64,000 nucleotides of DNA from contig OY723312.1 in the NCBI GenBank assembly GCA_963210315.1, positions 372,001 through 436,000 on the forward strand, in the 5' to 3' direction. Below the pieces are notes generated by a model that saw only the letters and a list, made by a program, of their open reading frames with translations, had not been told where the DNA came from and made no database searches. The position numbers were made by a program, and so were the translations under genes. Every line of letters begins with the position of its first letter. Positions within the stretch are counted from its first letter, which is position 1. The DNA comes from Rhynchopus euleeides (lineage: Eukaryota; Euglenozoa; Diplonemea; Diplonemida; Diplonemidae). Below, piece by piece: positions 11,432-23,139 of this stretch.

Positions 11432-12223
11432 GGCATAGGGTGCGGGCGATTCGGTTATCGCCCAAATCGCAAAAATTATCGCCCTCATTATCGCCCATTC
11501 TGTCAAGGCGATAAGTGGGCGATACTTTTTCCGTCGTATTTTTGGGGACAAAATGGCCCGGCCAGGGACGTCAGATCACTGCTGGGGTGGTGAGTGGGTC
11601 ATTGCCTCAGTGAAGACCCGGTTCCTGACCTAGATCAAGCCCTCTGCTCCAGTGTTCTCAGTGGGTCATGACTCTGTGACCAGGGTCAGAACCGCCCCAG
11701 GTCTCAGATCAGCCGTGAAGCTTCCTGTGGGCTATGCAATGAGTCATCTCAAACGTACGAGTGCATCTCCTCCCATTCAGACCGACTACACTAGAACCAC
11801 GCATCTCCTTCAACACTAAGGTGTACCCGCTTCATGCTCACGAGTGCTCCTAGTAACGGCGAGTGAACAGTCCTGAGCGAGGTCAGGATCTGGGCCAATG
11901 CTCAGTTCCTCACGTGGGTTTTGACCGAGGAAATGACCACCCGCATGACGTCAGTGGTCAGAAGCTGATTTCTGATGCAGAATCCTAGGTCTTGGCCCAG
12001 TTGTTGACGAGGTCACAGGGCCCTGTGGGACCCAGGGTCAGTAGAGCGGTAACCCACTCACCACTAGCTGAAGACCCCTTCAGAAAGTGTGAAAGAAAAC
12101 GGGCGATACTGGGCGATAATTTGGCGATAATCAGGCGATAAGGCGATTCGATACGCGATAATCGGGGCTCGAACCCGGTTGGGCGAATATAGGGCGATAG
12201 GCGAATCGCCCGCACCCTATGCC
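11432..12223. mobile_element. TA-flanked element Q, copy 1 (word GGCGATAA)
   Basis: 792 bp with ends GGCATAGGGTGCGGGCGATT and its inverse AATCGCCCGCACCCTATGCC, flanked by TA. Both ends carry arrays of GGCGATAA/TTATCGCC (11445-11530 and 12105-12205). A second copy of 785 bp at 41224-42008 is nearly identical and in the same orientation. No coding sequence was recognised. Confidence 0.9.
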
Positions 12224-12337
12224 TACTGGGGGGGGCTAAATAGAAGCCCCCCCCCCCCCTTGTATTCGGCGTCACGGTGGGATCTTGTAAATTTTACATG
12301 TATAACTACAAGTATATACATGTATTATACATGTATA

Positions 12338-12682
12338 CCGTATACGTAAATATTTTGGAACGTAAATATTATGGAACGTAAATATTATGGAACGTAAATA
12401 TTTTGGAACGCTGGTGGGTTGGCGTTCCAGATTTTTTTCGTTCCATAATATTTACAGGGCTTTCTGCGACTCGGGGACTTGGACCAGGTGATCGGACGGC
12501 ATACAGAGTCCCTGACGGGACCTACTCGTGCACTTTTCGCGCGATTCCTGACGCAAGCCGTCCTCACCACCGAGTCCCCAACTGGCCCTGTAAATATTAT
12601 GGAACGTAAATATTATGGAACGGACCGGCCAAAAATGGGCCCGTTCCATAATATTTACGTTCCATAATATTTACGTATACGG
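12338..12682. mobile_element. Element Z, copy 1 (word GTAAATATTATGGAACG)
   Basis: 345 bp, bounded by CCGTATACGTAAATATT and its inverse. Both ends are runs of GTAAATATTATGGAACG with a 150 bp unique core. It is nearly identical to 12944-13288. Confidence 0.88.
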
Positions 12683-12784
12683 TATATGCCTGAAATATAC
12701 ATGTAAAATACATGTATATCAAGTAAAAATACAAGTATAATACTTGCATGTCAACTATTGTACTTGTATTTTTACTTGATATAG

Positions 12785-12890
12785 GGGGTCTTCGCTACGG
12801 GGTGATCGTCAGTGCATTTTGGTGCATTTCCTGTTGAATTGGCTGAAAACTGACGAAGTTTGTCGAAGTTTGTCGACCAGCGAAGACCCC
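12785..12890. mobile_element. MITE, GGGGTCTTCGC family, copy b
   Basis: 106 bp with ends GGGGTCTTCGCTAC and CAGCGAAGACCCC. The interior is the reverse complement of the copy a/i subfamily. It is inserted in the ACATGTA word array between Z1 and Z2. The flanks (TATAG/CATAC) do not show a clean duplication. Confidence 0.8.
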
Positions 12891-12943
12891 CATACATGTA
12901 TTTTACATGTATATTTCAGGCATTTACATGTATTTTACATGTA

Positions 12944-13288
12944 CCGTATACGTAAATATTTTGGAACGTAAATATTATGGAACGTAAATATTATGGAACG
13001 TAAATATTTTGGAACGCTGGTGGGTTGGCGTTCCAGATTTTTTTCGTTCCATAATATTTACAGGGCTTTCTGCGACTCGGGGACTTGGGCCAGGTGATCG
13101 GACGGCATACAGAGTCCCTGACGGGACCTACTCGTGCACTTTTCGCGCGATTCCTGAGGCAAGCCACCCTCACCACCGAGTCCCCAACTGGCCCTGTAAA
13201 TATTATGGAACGTAAATATTATGGAACGGGCCGGGCAAAAATGGGCCCGTTCCATAATATTTACGTTCCATAATATTTACGTATACGG
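12944..13288. mobile_element. Element Z, copy 2
   Basis: A 345 bp direct duplicate of 12338-12682 with a handful of substitutions (for example GACCAGG/GCCCAGG, GACGCAAGCC/GAGGCAAGCC). The spacing of 606 bp suggests duplication of the surrounding array rather than two independent insertions. Confidence 0.88.
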
Positions 13289-13598
13289 TATAATACTTGT
13301 CATGCAAGTATTATACATGTAAAATACTTGCATGACAAGTAAAATACTTGCATGCAAGTAAAATACATGTATTTTACTTGCATGCAAGTATTTTACTTGT
13401 CATGCAAGTATTTTACATGTATAATACTTGCATGACAAGTATTATACATGTAAAATACATGTAAATGCCTGAAATATACATGTAAAATACATGTATATCA
13501 AGTAAAAATACAAGTATAATAGTTGACATGCAAGTATTATACTTGTATTTTTACTTGATATACATGTATTTTACATGTATATTTCAGGCATATACATG

Positions 13599-13699
13599 GG
13601 GGCCCTCGCTACCAAGTGTGACTGAGTGAGAAAAAGTGAGAAGTCAGCCATGTTTGGCTGACAACTGACGACTCGTGACTCACTCGTAGCGAGGGCCCC
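13599..13699. mobile_element. MITE, GGGGCCCTCGC subfamily, copy c
   Basis: 101 bp with ends GGGGCCCTCGCTACC and GTAGCGAGGGCCCC. The interior includes AGTGAGAAGTCAGCCATG, shared with copy g at 22930-23022. The near target duplication is ACATG/CCATG. It lies inside the ACATGTA word array. Confidence 0.82.
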
Positions 13700-13761
13700 C
13701 CATGTATTATACATGTATAATAGTTGACATGCAAGTATTATACATGTATAATACATGTATA

Positions 13762-14570
13762 CCGTAAACGGAAAAAGGGTGGACCGTAAAAATGTTCCAA
13801 GTTCCCAAAAAAAGGCCAAACGTTCCATCTTTTTTACGGTCCACCATTTATTGGGACTGCATATGGAAAAGACAATGCGATTTTCGCCCGCGGGCTGGTG
13901 GGTTGCGGGGCGCGGACTGCGGCCTCCACGCCGCAGACTCCCGCACGTAGGCCTCCCGACCTCCCAGCTTTGGACCCTCCCTCCACCACCGCAACCAACA
14001 CCAGCAAGAGAAGCAAGTCCTCCCTGCGTGTGGAAAGGGCACGATCACCACCACTCACCTCGAGACTCACCCACCACCACACCTCGAGAAGTGTAGTACC
14101 ATGCAAGGAGCGTTCCGGTAGAAGTAAAAGTAGAACCTGATGCACGAGCCCACAAAAGCAGCCACAGTACGGCAGGGCGCGCAGACAGAAGCTGAGACCA
14201 CCGGGCTCCCTCCAGATGTAAATTCGTGAATCAGTGCCCGGAAAATTCAGGGAAATCGTACTCCTTTAGTGCAGTACACCCTGCAGTAACTGTGGGAGAA
14301 CAGTTCCCGGACGATGGTGAGCGCACACTCTGTGCTGAGGCCCTGTGGTGTTAATCCTGCAGCTTCAGTCGTACGATTTCCTTGGTTCCTTCGCGACTTC
14401 GTCACGAAGGAACTCGTAAAAAAACCGCCAAGTCCACTATCCCAACCGTAAAATAGGTGGACCGTAAAAATGTTCCAAGTTCCGGAAAAATCCCATTTGT
14501 TCCATCTTTTTTACGGTCCACCTATAGTACGGTTCACCTTTATTACGGTCCACAATATTTCCGTTTACGG
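13762..14570. mobile_element. Element F (word GTGGACCGTAAAA)
   Basis: Ends CCGTAAACGGAAAAAGGGT and an inverted TTTCCGTTTACGG. The subterminal words GGTGGACCGTAAAAATGTTC and TTTTACGGTCCACC occur on both sides (13775-13850 and 14448-14560). The core of about 600 bp is GC-rich and non-coding. It is nested within E. Confidence 0.8.
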
Positions 14571-16194
14571 TATACTTGTAGTTATACATGTAAAATTTAC
14601 AAGATCCCACCGTGGTAGGATCGAGTTTTTTTGGGGGTTTTTGGGGGCCCAAAATTTTAGGCAATTTTTGCAGTGGGTGGCCAAATAGAAGGGGGGGGGT
14701 CAAATACAAGGGGGGGGGGGCTTGTATTCGGCGGAAGCCGAATTTTCCAAATTTTGGTGAATTTTGCCCCAGGTGACCTCGTGGAATCGCGATTTTCGCC
14801 TTCCAGAATCATGGTTTCACAGAATTCTGACAGAAAAATGCCCAGAATTTCCAGATTTTTAAAATCTGCAGAATCTGAGAAATTCTGTAGAATTCTGCAG
14901 ATTCTGAGAATTCTGACAGAATTCTGACAGAATTCTGCAGATTCTGTCAGATTCTGAGAATTCTGGGAGAATTCTGAGAATTCTGCCAGTGGCTTGTGGC
15001 CAACTAGCAGCAGCCTGGTATGACAGGGTAGTCATACACAGGCTATGTACAGGGTCGGCCTCGTCCTGGACCAGTCGTAGGCTTATGCTACTGTTGGTTC
15101 TCAGGACTGGCCACCACTGCGCGGGTCAATTTTTTGAAAAGGGGGCCTTGACCAAAGGCAAACAGTTTTTGAGTTCTTGCACCACTTCATCTCGGGACTA
15201 CTCTGATTGGATTCCTCGGATTCGTCGACACACTGTTTCAGAACTGTGCACTTCTCCATCCACACCGGCATCGGGTCACCCGCTGAATGCCGTGAGGGCC
15301 GAAGCCCAGGGTCAGATTTCGGTACAAGGCGATTAACAGGTCGTTGAGAGGTTCGCAAGTTTAAATGTACCTACAAAAGCTTCATGTACCCGTGATAGGG
15401 ATTTAGTCATTGCTATAGGTGAAGATCAGAGCCCAGGCGGGATGTAAGACAGGGTGTCGCAGATGCAACAATATCTCCAGAGCCACTTTGTATGCCTTTG
15501 TTCGGGATGCCCCTTCACCTGTCGCGCTTAGGTTCCGTCCAAGTTCGCCGATTCCAGTGCTTCAAGAGAGCACACAGTTCCTTCCCAGTAGTCTTCATCC
15601 TCGGTTCCGAATCATCGCAGTCCCTCGAATCCATGGTGCAGAACTAAATTCTCGAAAGGTGGTCAATGTTTTGAAAGGGGCCCGTGACCAGCGGAAATTG
15701 GAAATTTTGACCCAAACCTGCAAGTGTACTGTTGTTTAACGTTGTCCAAAGCCCCTTGCGGTGTGACAGTACATTCGTTATGTGAATATCTGTCACATGG
15801 CTATGGCAACACAGACACAGGCAAGCTGGGGAGGCGTCGCGTCCGTCGAAAAGATCATTTCTGCACAACTACCGGCATCGCAGCTACGGTAGAAGTGACT
15901 GACCCTGTTCTTGTAATCTTGACGCTGGAAAATTCCATTCGGAAATACCAAACACATCCACTGGGGGTCTTCGCTCCATCCGCCAAAAAAAACCAAAAAA
16001 AACCGGAAAAAACCCGTGAAAAAGTCGGAAAAAAAGAGTGTGGGGAGTTGGGTCCAGTTTAGCAAAGTGAGCTTATTTTTCGAAAATTGAAAAATTGGGG
16101 ACACCAAAAGTCCCCAGAAAAATCTTCGACTTGGCCCGCAGAGTGATTTTTTTTGGTGAAAAACGATTTCAACAGTTGTCCAACAGTTGCTGTA

Positions 16195-16900
16195 CAAGAC
16201 GGCACACCGTTCTCTGCGCATGGGCTGCTGCACGTGAATCATTTGGATGTCCGAGGGGCTATCGGAACGAGGAGGGCCACGAGCCTGAACTACCCGCCAG
16301 CAGTGATCCCGTGCCAGGGCTGGCAGGGGGCCGCGGCCCCACCTCCCTTTTTCTGTAATTGTTTGGGAGGGTGGGCCGCCAGGGGTGGCATGGCCCTACC
16401 CTCGGCCCTACCTCCCGGGTCAGATTTTGGGGCTTTGGGTTCGGCCTTGTGGCCGAGTTTTCATGCGCCGCAGCGTATGAAAACCCAACGGCATGCTGGG
16501 GGCTTGATGGTGTTCATCGAAGCGCACCTCATCATGCCCCAAGCGAAGGACCATCCCCGCCTGGAATGTGCAACAGCACCAACCGGTGTGGGGACTAGCC
16601 TTCGAAGACTTTCAGGATGTTCACTACCGTGGCGGCGGCTGGGGGGCTGGATTCCTGATTTTTGATCGAGCAGGACGACCAAAGGCAGCAACATCCGGTG
16701 CCTCTCGAATTGGGTGAAAATGTTCTGTGGCCGTGCATTCGATCCTGTTTGCATCATACCACGGGAAGTCGGGGCGGGGTTGGGCTGCACTTTTTTTCTC
16801 GCGAGCTCGGCCACCCTGTGCCCGACTTCTTTTTTGGTTTGCCCGACCCCCAGCGAGATCACTGGCAGCCAGACCTTGTTCAACATAAACAGCAGACAAG
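16195..16900. repeat. Dispersed repeat W, copy 1
   Basis: The reverse complement of 25640-26470 over most of its length, with indels. No intact protein-coding frame is shared by the two copies, so I treat it as a non-coding dispersed repeat. Confidence 0.75.
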
Positions 16901-17878
16901 AGAGCAGAATGGAGTGTGGGGCAGCTGCCGTGCTCCCACACATAAACATCGCACCTCTCGCGCTGCCTGCACGAAAGGGACGGGTAACCTGCAGGTCACC
17001 CACAGCAGCCTACTGCCTACGTTCTATACAAGATCAGCGCCGACCACACGAAAGGCTGTTCGACCTGCGGCGCAACAACAAGCTCCGGTGGGAACAGAAC
17101 TGAGCGGCAACAGGATGCAATGCAGGCCCACATCCGTTGCCCTGCGGCAAGAGCAGTCACATCGATATCGTTGACAGGGCCTGCCCACTGGTGTGTGACG
17201 GGGTGACCTACAGATGGTGACCTGGCCCACGGCAGAACACCTGGGTCGGGGGATGGCTGCGACTGGGCATTACCTAACTCTTCATGATGCAGGACTGCGG
17301 ACAAATAGTCCAAGAGAGCAAGTATGGCTCCCGCTCAGCTCTCACTGAAGTTGAACCAGATGCAAGTGGCGGGAGGAGGAGGGGGTCCCGGGGGAGGACA
17401 CACCGGCCGGCAACCCACGAGGACTGGCCCGTCCCAGTCGACAGAAGAACAAAGCAGGAACACGGACTCACATGAAACGACATACTGAAGTGTGGGAGGA
17501 GGAGGCGAGCACAAAAGGGCGTCGGCTACCGCACGCCCTTTGAGCGCAGCCGACGACGACCGAACCGGCCACCGGCCGGGAGGTGCGTGTGGCGTGGGGG
17601 GTGAAGCCCCCCACGCAAGGGGGGTCCGGGGGGCGAAGCCCCCCGGAAAAAAATTTGGGGTTTTTTGGCCTATTTTTGGCCATTTTCCGCTGCATTTGTT
17701 TGATTTTGGGTCGGGAAAGGTATGGCCAGGAAGTGGGAAAAATTGAGGAAAAAGTCGGAAATTTTCAGGTTTGCCCATATAAACCATGGGTCACAGATTC
17801 CGATTTTTGGGTCAGACTCCAAGTTTGACACAAGGGAAAATAGGCAAAAATTTTCACCTATTTTTGGTCACCTAAGGG

Positions 17879-17937
17879 GGGGCTTCGCTCCGGGTCACTG
17901 ACCCAAGCTGACCCAGATTGACCCGGAGCGAAGCCCC
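17879..17937. mobile_element. Short GGGGCTTCGC hairpin element e
   Basis: Ends GGGGCTTCGCTCC and GGAGCGAAGCCCC with a 33 bp core of GACCC/GGGTC words. The adjacent sequence (17945-18005) repeats the word TGACCCAAAT. It is a short foldback variant of the GGGGYCYTCGC family without a clear target duplication. Confidence 0.7.
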
Positions 17938-18622
17938 CCATTTTCCTAAGGTGAAAAACCCCAGGGTGACCCAAATTGACCCAAGTTGACCCAAATTGAC
18001 CCGGAGCGAAGACCCCCACTGAAAGTGGATGGAATGGGCGTCAAGACCGTGATTTTTGGGGAGTGGACTGCCCTGTATCGTGAACCCGCTGAGGGTACAA
18101 AATACAGAACAGGGAGGCACAGGTGCAGGCACAACAGTGGCAACACAAACAGGCAGGCAGGCAACACAACAATGGATGCAGAAAAAGAGCTTTGTTGGGG
18201 GCTCGGTGCCTGCACGCCTCTGTGGATTGGCCGAAGTGATTCTTCTTTTTGGGGCACCTCACAGAGGTACAGCAGAGGTCCAAATTTTCAAGGCGACACG
18301 CGGAAGTGCCGCACGTGAGTTTCACCGACACCCCCCCCCCCCCATTCCGACCCCGGGCCTGTCATCGCGACTGCTGTGTTCCATTTCTGGACTCTGAGAA
18401 CAACAAAGAAAATATAGAGAGACCTTTGTGCGCCAAGGCGGGCAAAATCTGATGTACACGTAGATCTGCTTGTAGTATCTGTTGCCGAAGCGCCCACAAT
18501 ATTTTTGACACTGACACGAGTCGGCCTCCTGCAGTGAAAACAGTTAAAATCGGCCACTGGGGACCAGGAAATGTAGACCTCAATCAGAAATGCAGAGAAG
18601 TGAGGAAAAGCGCCCTATCACT

Positions 18623-18770
18623 TCACAGCTACAACCGCTCTGATAAATTTCCTTTTGTTTGTTGCGTTGACGCTTCTACACACAAAACCCTGAACTTGAT
18701 CACACCCTGAGCCTGATGAAGGGTGGGGTTAGTGTATAGAGCACGTTTGGTTGTAGCTGTGGTGGGGCGC
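18623..18770. repeat. CCTGATGAAG stem-loop repeat, copy 1
   Basis: CACAGCTACAACC (18628) pairs with GGTTGTAGCTGTG (18752-18764), enclosing GCCTGATGAAGGGTGGGG (18711). Similar segments with the same CCTGATGAAG core occur at 23324, 24051 (both inverted), 33581, 42193 and 62157. Confidence 0.6.
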
Positions 18771-19090
18771 TTTCCGCTCACACGAGTGTGCTTAAAAAAC
18801 GAAGTACCCCCCCCCCCCTCACAACCCTGTTTTGTCAAGTCGGGACACGCACTGGCCAGCACCGCTTATGTATAAGCGGAGCCCTGATTGAGCGTGGGTT
18901 TGCGCGGATTATTTGTGTCTCTGCTTTTACAAGCAGCACGTTTTCTGCGGAAGCCCCGGCTCACCCTGAAAACAAAAAAAATGTTGGGTGTCGAAATAGA
19001 GTCAAAAAGAGAAGCTGCCTGTCAAGGCGAGCCTGTCCGCACGGAGCGGGTGTAACGTGTAACGTGTAACTCGCGGTTCATTTCTGGGGG

Positions 19091-21747
19091 CTAGATTCCC
19101 TCCTCTGGGAGGGCAGCTAGGACAGCCAGCGCATCCTCCATCGTGCGGACCGCGGAAAGGTCAGTCACTTCGCGACTGTCATCCCCGATCTCGTCCTCCG
19201 ATTCGTAGTCCTCGCACGGTACACCGGGGAACCCCCTCCGGAGGGATTTCTTCTTCGCGACGACCAGACCTCCGAGGTCCTGGTTCGTCGCGCAGAAGAG
19301 CACCTGCGACTTGCGATGGGGGGTCATCGCATCCCGTCCGTGCAGCGTTGACTTCGCGACACTCAGCACGGAGTCCGGTGCAGTTGTCGCGGGGGGGAGA
19401 TGGATGGCCGCGAAGGCCTTCTCCGCCAGAGACATCAACGGCGTGCGGTCTGACTCGGTGATGTCGGGGGCAGGCAGCTTCCCCCGCCAGAACAGCTCGG
19501 CCCCCTTCTTCCCCTTCTCCCCCTTCTCCGATTCGGCCTCCGCGGCGACGAGATACGCCTGCCACTCCTCCTCCGACAGGCAGAACGGCAGGCTCAGCTG
19601 CAGCTCGGGGACCGTCAATTCAGTCCCCGTGGCCCGGAGCATCTGGAACTGTGTGGGGCACAGGTGGCGGATCGCCTTCCAGGCCACGAAGCCACTGTCA
19701 GGAGCGTTCCACCTGTGAGGAGGGATCAAGGGCACACCTACATGGCATACCGGTTGACCATCGCGTCAGCAAGAGGCTGCGCGATCTTCCCGACAGCGTC
19801 GTCGGGCTCGGAGGCCAGCTTCTCCAGCGCCTGCTGGCACGCCCGCACCCCGCGGTACACGAAAACGCCCCCCCCGTGCTGGGTGTTTATAACGGACCCA
19901 ATAAGGGTCCGGAAGGCGGTCGCGACCTTCAGGGTCGCAGAGAACTGCATCTGCAGGTTCTGCTTCCCCTCCTGGTGCAGCAAACGCCCCAGCTTCTTCA
20001 TTGAAACCGGGACGTCGGCCCGCTTCAGCTCCCGAGCGACCCAGATGTACAACACCTGGAATCGCTCGTTCAAGTGCTCGTATATGTCGAGCCGAGCTGC
20101 GAAACGAGTGGCGGAGGGGAGGGGACACCTCTTCACAGAGGGGGCGTTTTCCGGGACCTCAACTGCAGCCTTCTTTGCCTTCTTCACGATGTCAAGGAGA
20201 TCAGCGAGTGATGTAGCCAAAGCGATGGTAGCCGAGAATGCCGGGAGCGTCTTTTCGAACCTCGGGCGTAACTGGCCCGCCTGGTATGCGTCTTCTTCAG
20301 GACCAGCGCAGAAGGCAGCAGCCGCATTCACTGCAGTCTCGAGCTCTTCAACCCCGGCCGCAGTAAGGCCGGCGAGGTCCTTCTGGGCTTCGATCCAGCG
20401 GGTGTGCCTCTTTTTGTTCTGGGCCCCCTTCAGAAGAGTGTCGACCAGTTTACTGATCATGATGGGGGGCCAGGACATGTTGTAGAGCTCTTTCTCCCAC
20501 TCTGTGCCTGCATTCATGCAGATGTGTGCCGCACAGGGCAGGAAGATTATCTTCAGGCGGTTCGACAGATCAGTGGCCGCAGGGCCATCGGCACCGCCTC
20601 TGTCCGACCTCACACAGACTGGGTCACACAAGTTGTACGTGGTGATGGCAGCCTCGACAGCTTCACGAACCATCACCGCCGTTGTTTTTGCGCTCGGGAA
20701 GAACACCGGGGGGAGTGCAACACTTGCTCTGGCGTTCTGAATCACCAGGATGCAGACAGACTCGTTCTGCACGGTGCCGCAGTCGTGCATGACCCAGTAG
20801 GGCCCGGACCCAAAGGTTTCCGTGATGTACTTCGCCCCCACGTCCATCAGGGCGTTCAGCGTGCTGTGCAGCAGCCGGGAGCAGTTTGGGGGGGTCGTGG
20901 GGAGTTGGCAGCCTGACAGGCATTCCAGTGCGGTTTGCATCTGGTTCGCAGGGATGCCTGCATAGGCCATCGCGAGGCCGATGGCCTGCTCAGCCTCAGG
21001 GCCGACCTGTTGCGCAATCGCACTCTGTTGAACTGCAGCCTTCTGCACGTTCTTCAGGTTCCTTTCATGCAGATTCGTGGAAAAGTGCTTAGACATGTCC
21101 GATGGCTGGGCCTGCGGCTTCCACACTCTTTTGCAAGGCCTGCAAATAATGGCCTGCTGTGCGGAAGGGAACGACTTCACCAGGTCGCCGTGTCCCTTGT
21201 ACCCAAGGCACTCACCTAGGGGTACCAGCTCCGCGTCTGGGCAGTCCTTGAGGAAAGGCTGCAGGTGACTCATGTCAACCACCTCCTTCTCTCCTGCATC
21301 CTCGGTCTTCGGGCATGCTGCCGCGAGCAGAGCTGCTGAGAGCTCATCCTGCTCTTTCCGTGCCTCCCCCTTCTTCCGGCCCTTCTTGATGGGGGGCGCA
21401 TCTGCTGCCTCTGACGGGCTGGCTGAGGTCCCTGTCGCAGACCCGAGGCGCTTTTTCGCGGCGAGACGCTTTTTCACGGTCGCTACAGCCATGGCCGTGA
21501 CCAATTCGGGCTTGGTGCCCTTAAATTTTCCCGTGAAAAGCTTCTCCTTCTCAGCATACTTCTCCAGGTCTGGCTTGGTCTTAAATTTATCACTGCGAAA
21601 AAAATTTTCCTCCTGATTCTGCTGAGAGAGGAAGGCATCGGTCTTCTCCAGCTCCAGCTCCAGCTCTCCATCACCTTCTTCCGCCTCCATCTCGTCAGCA
21701 TCGTCGTCCAGCATCTCTTGCCACTGCGCCGGCGTGAGGGTTGGCAT
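19091..21747 (-). CDS. hAT-like transposase (two exons, putative 29 bp intron)
   Basis: hAT transposases cut and paste DNA with an RNase H-like catalytic core and a C-terminal dimerisation domain. Exon 1 (21747-19742) encodes an acidic/Lys-rich N-terminus, a BED-like CxxC...HxxxxxH finger (IICRPCKRVW...SKHFSTNLHERN), a core segment (MHDCGTVQNESVCI) and VRSDRGGADG...FLPCAAHICMN. The frame then hits TAG. Splicing the interval 19713-19741 continues in frame into 19712-19091, which supplies LPPATTAPDSVLSVAKSTLH and RKSQVLFCATN, the usual hAT dimerisation pattern; the total is 875 residues. Without splicing the C-terminus is lost. The gene sits inside element H; its own terminal repeats were not identified. 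Confidence 0.72.
19713..19741 (-). other. Putative 29 bp GT-AG intron in hAT-like gene
   Basis: On the minus strand it reads GTAGGTGTGCC...CCTCCTCACAG. Removing it joins AT to GTGGAAC, restoring the frame across a TAG stop. The 5' site GTAGGT and the pyrimidine-rich CACAG acceptor look canonical. It is very short for a spliceosomal intron, so a disabling mutation is the alternative. Confidence 0.45.
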
Positions 21748-22929
21748 GTTGCTGTGTCTTGTCCCCTGGCCGGTGGTGTTTCGGGGGTGGGGAGGGGGGC
21801 GAGGGGAGAGGGGCGAGGGGGGCGGCGAAGGGGGTCGGCGGACGGTCGCAAACCCAGTGGATTCCCCATTTCCTGAGATTTTCCAGAATTATGAAAATTC
21901 TGGAACTACCCCAATTTTTTTTTTGAAAAGGTCCAGGGGGCCCTCGCTACCGAGTGAGAAAAAGTGAGAAAAAATGAGCGGAAAAACGCCCAAAAAAAGA
22001 GTGTGGGGAGTTGGGGGGTCCCTAGCCTGGGGAGCGTATTTGGACCCCGATTCTCGAAAAAGACGATCTCGGTGTGGCTCAGATCGAAGGGTTGACTCAC
22101 AACATGGCGATTTGGTGCAAATTTCAGAGAAAATCCCACGTGCTACTGCGAACGACGAGACTCGGACGTCCCTGGGGAGGGAACCCCCTGGTCCCACGCA
22201 TGCAGGTGTGTGGTCCGAAGAGCCAGTGGTACGGCTGGCCGACACCACAAGTGCAGCTCGTGGCGGTCGGACACAGGAGGCCAGCAGGGGCGCAGTACCG
22301 GAGGCACGTGCAGGGGCCCCTTGGTGGGTGGGTCAAGGCAATCAGTCACGGCGCAACGTGTTCCAGGCGGGCGAGGCTGTCATGGCGTTCGGCACTAACC
22401 TTCACCAGGTTTTTGGTTCCCCACACGGCCGCGACACCCTCTTCGTCTAGAGTGGGTCCGCGACTCGGAGTACAGAGCCGATCCACCCGCACCGATGTCC
22501 AACACCGCCGACTCCGGGCCACCCTCCAAATCCGCCCGTAGAGGGGCGCTGGAGGACGGCCCGGAGGTCATCGACGCGCTACCTTCACCCCCCTCGCGGT
22601 CGGCTTCATGGAGAAGCTGGTGAAGGCGATGGCGGGGGTGCGGACACCAAGGCCAATGTGGGACATCGGTGCAGGAGACGGTTCCCGCTGCACGGGGAGG
22701 CGAAGTGTATTAAGGGACAACGTCGGAGGGGCTGATCCCCGAGGCGATGGTGCGCCTGGTCAGAAGCGAGCTGAGCGGCGTGGTAGGCCCACCCCGCGCT
22801 CACGGAGGCACGGAGCAGGAAGGAGGCACGGGGGACGGCTACGACGCGAGTACAGCAGGCCGCGAAGCAGGATGGTATCCGTCGTCTACGGGAGAAGCTG
22901 CGCCGCCTCAACAGGGAGGCCCACAACGG
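21748..22929. other. Non-coding region within element H
   Basis: Contains a solo GGGGCCCTCGCTACC end at about 21938-21952 followed by GAGTGAGAAAAAGTGAG, with no partner nearby. GC-rich sequence follows, with no recognisable gene. Confidence 0.4.
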
Positions 22930-23022
22930 GGGCCCTCGCCGAGTGATAAAAAGTGAGAAGTCAGCCATGTTTGGCTGAAAACTGACGACTCGTGACTCAC
23001 AGTGACTCGGCGCGAGGACCCC
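22930..23022. mobile_element. MITE, GGGGCCCTCGC subfamily, copy g
   Basis: 93 bp with ends GGGGCCCTCGC and GCGAGGACCCC, flanked by perfect CAACG duplications (22925-22929 and 23023-23027). The interior is shared with copy c, including the AGTCAGCCATGTTTGGCTGA hairpin. Confidence 0.88.
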
Positions 23023-23139
23023 CAACGTCCCACGACGCACTGTGGTTCCGGGTTGCTATGGCCCACGCTTACCAGGACAACCGACCGGCAGGGGATGTCC
23101 TGTCAATCCCCCCCGGGACATTGGTGTACTTGGTGGATT

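Larger units (their letters stand above)
12273..14615. mobile_element. Nested element E (words ACATGTA, ACTTGCATGCAAGT)
   Basis: A 43 bp inverted repeat: CACGGTGGGATCTTGTAAAT at 12273 and the exact inverse ending 14615. The interior is largely arrays of TACATGTA, ACTTGCATGCAAGT and GTATAATACTTG words (12290-12340, 12690-12780, 12895-12945, 13290-13600, 13705-13760). These are interrupted by Z1, Z2, two GGGGYCYTCGC MITEs and element F. No genes. Confidence 0.75.
15964..18016. mobile_element. GGGGTCTTCGC-ended element d, 2 kb
   Basis: Ends GGGGTCTTCGCTCC (15964) and GGAGCGAAGACCCC (to 18016), flanked on both sides by CACTG (15959-15963 and 18017-18021). The ends and 5 bp duplication match the short MITE family, but this unit is 2.05 kb and contains repeat W1 and the small MITE at 17879. 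It could be a longer relative of the MITEs. Confidence 0.7.
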
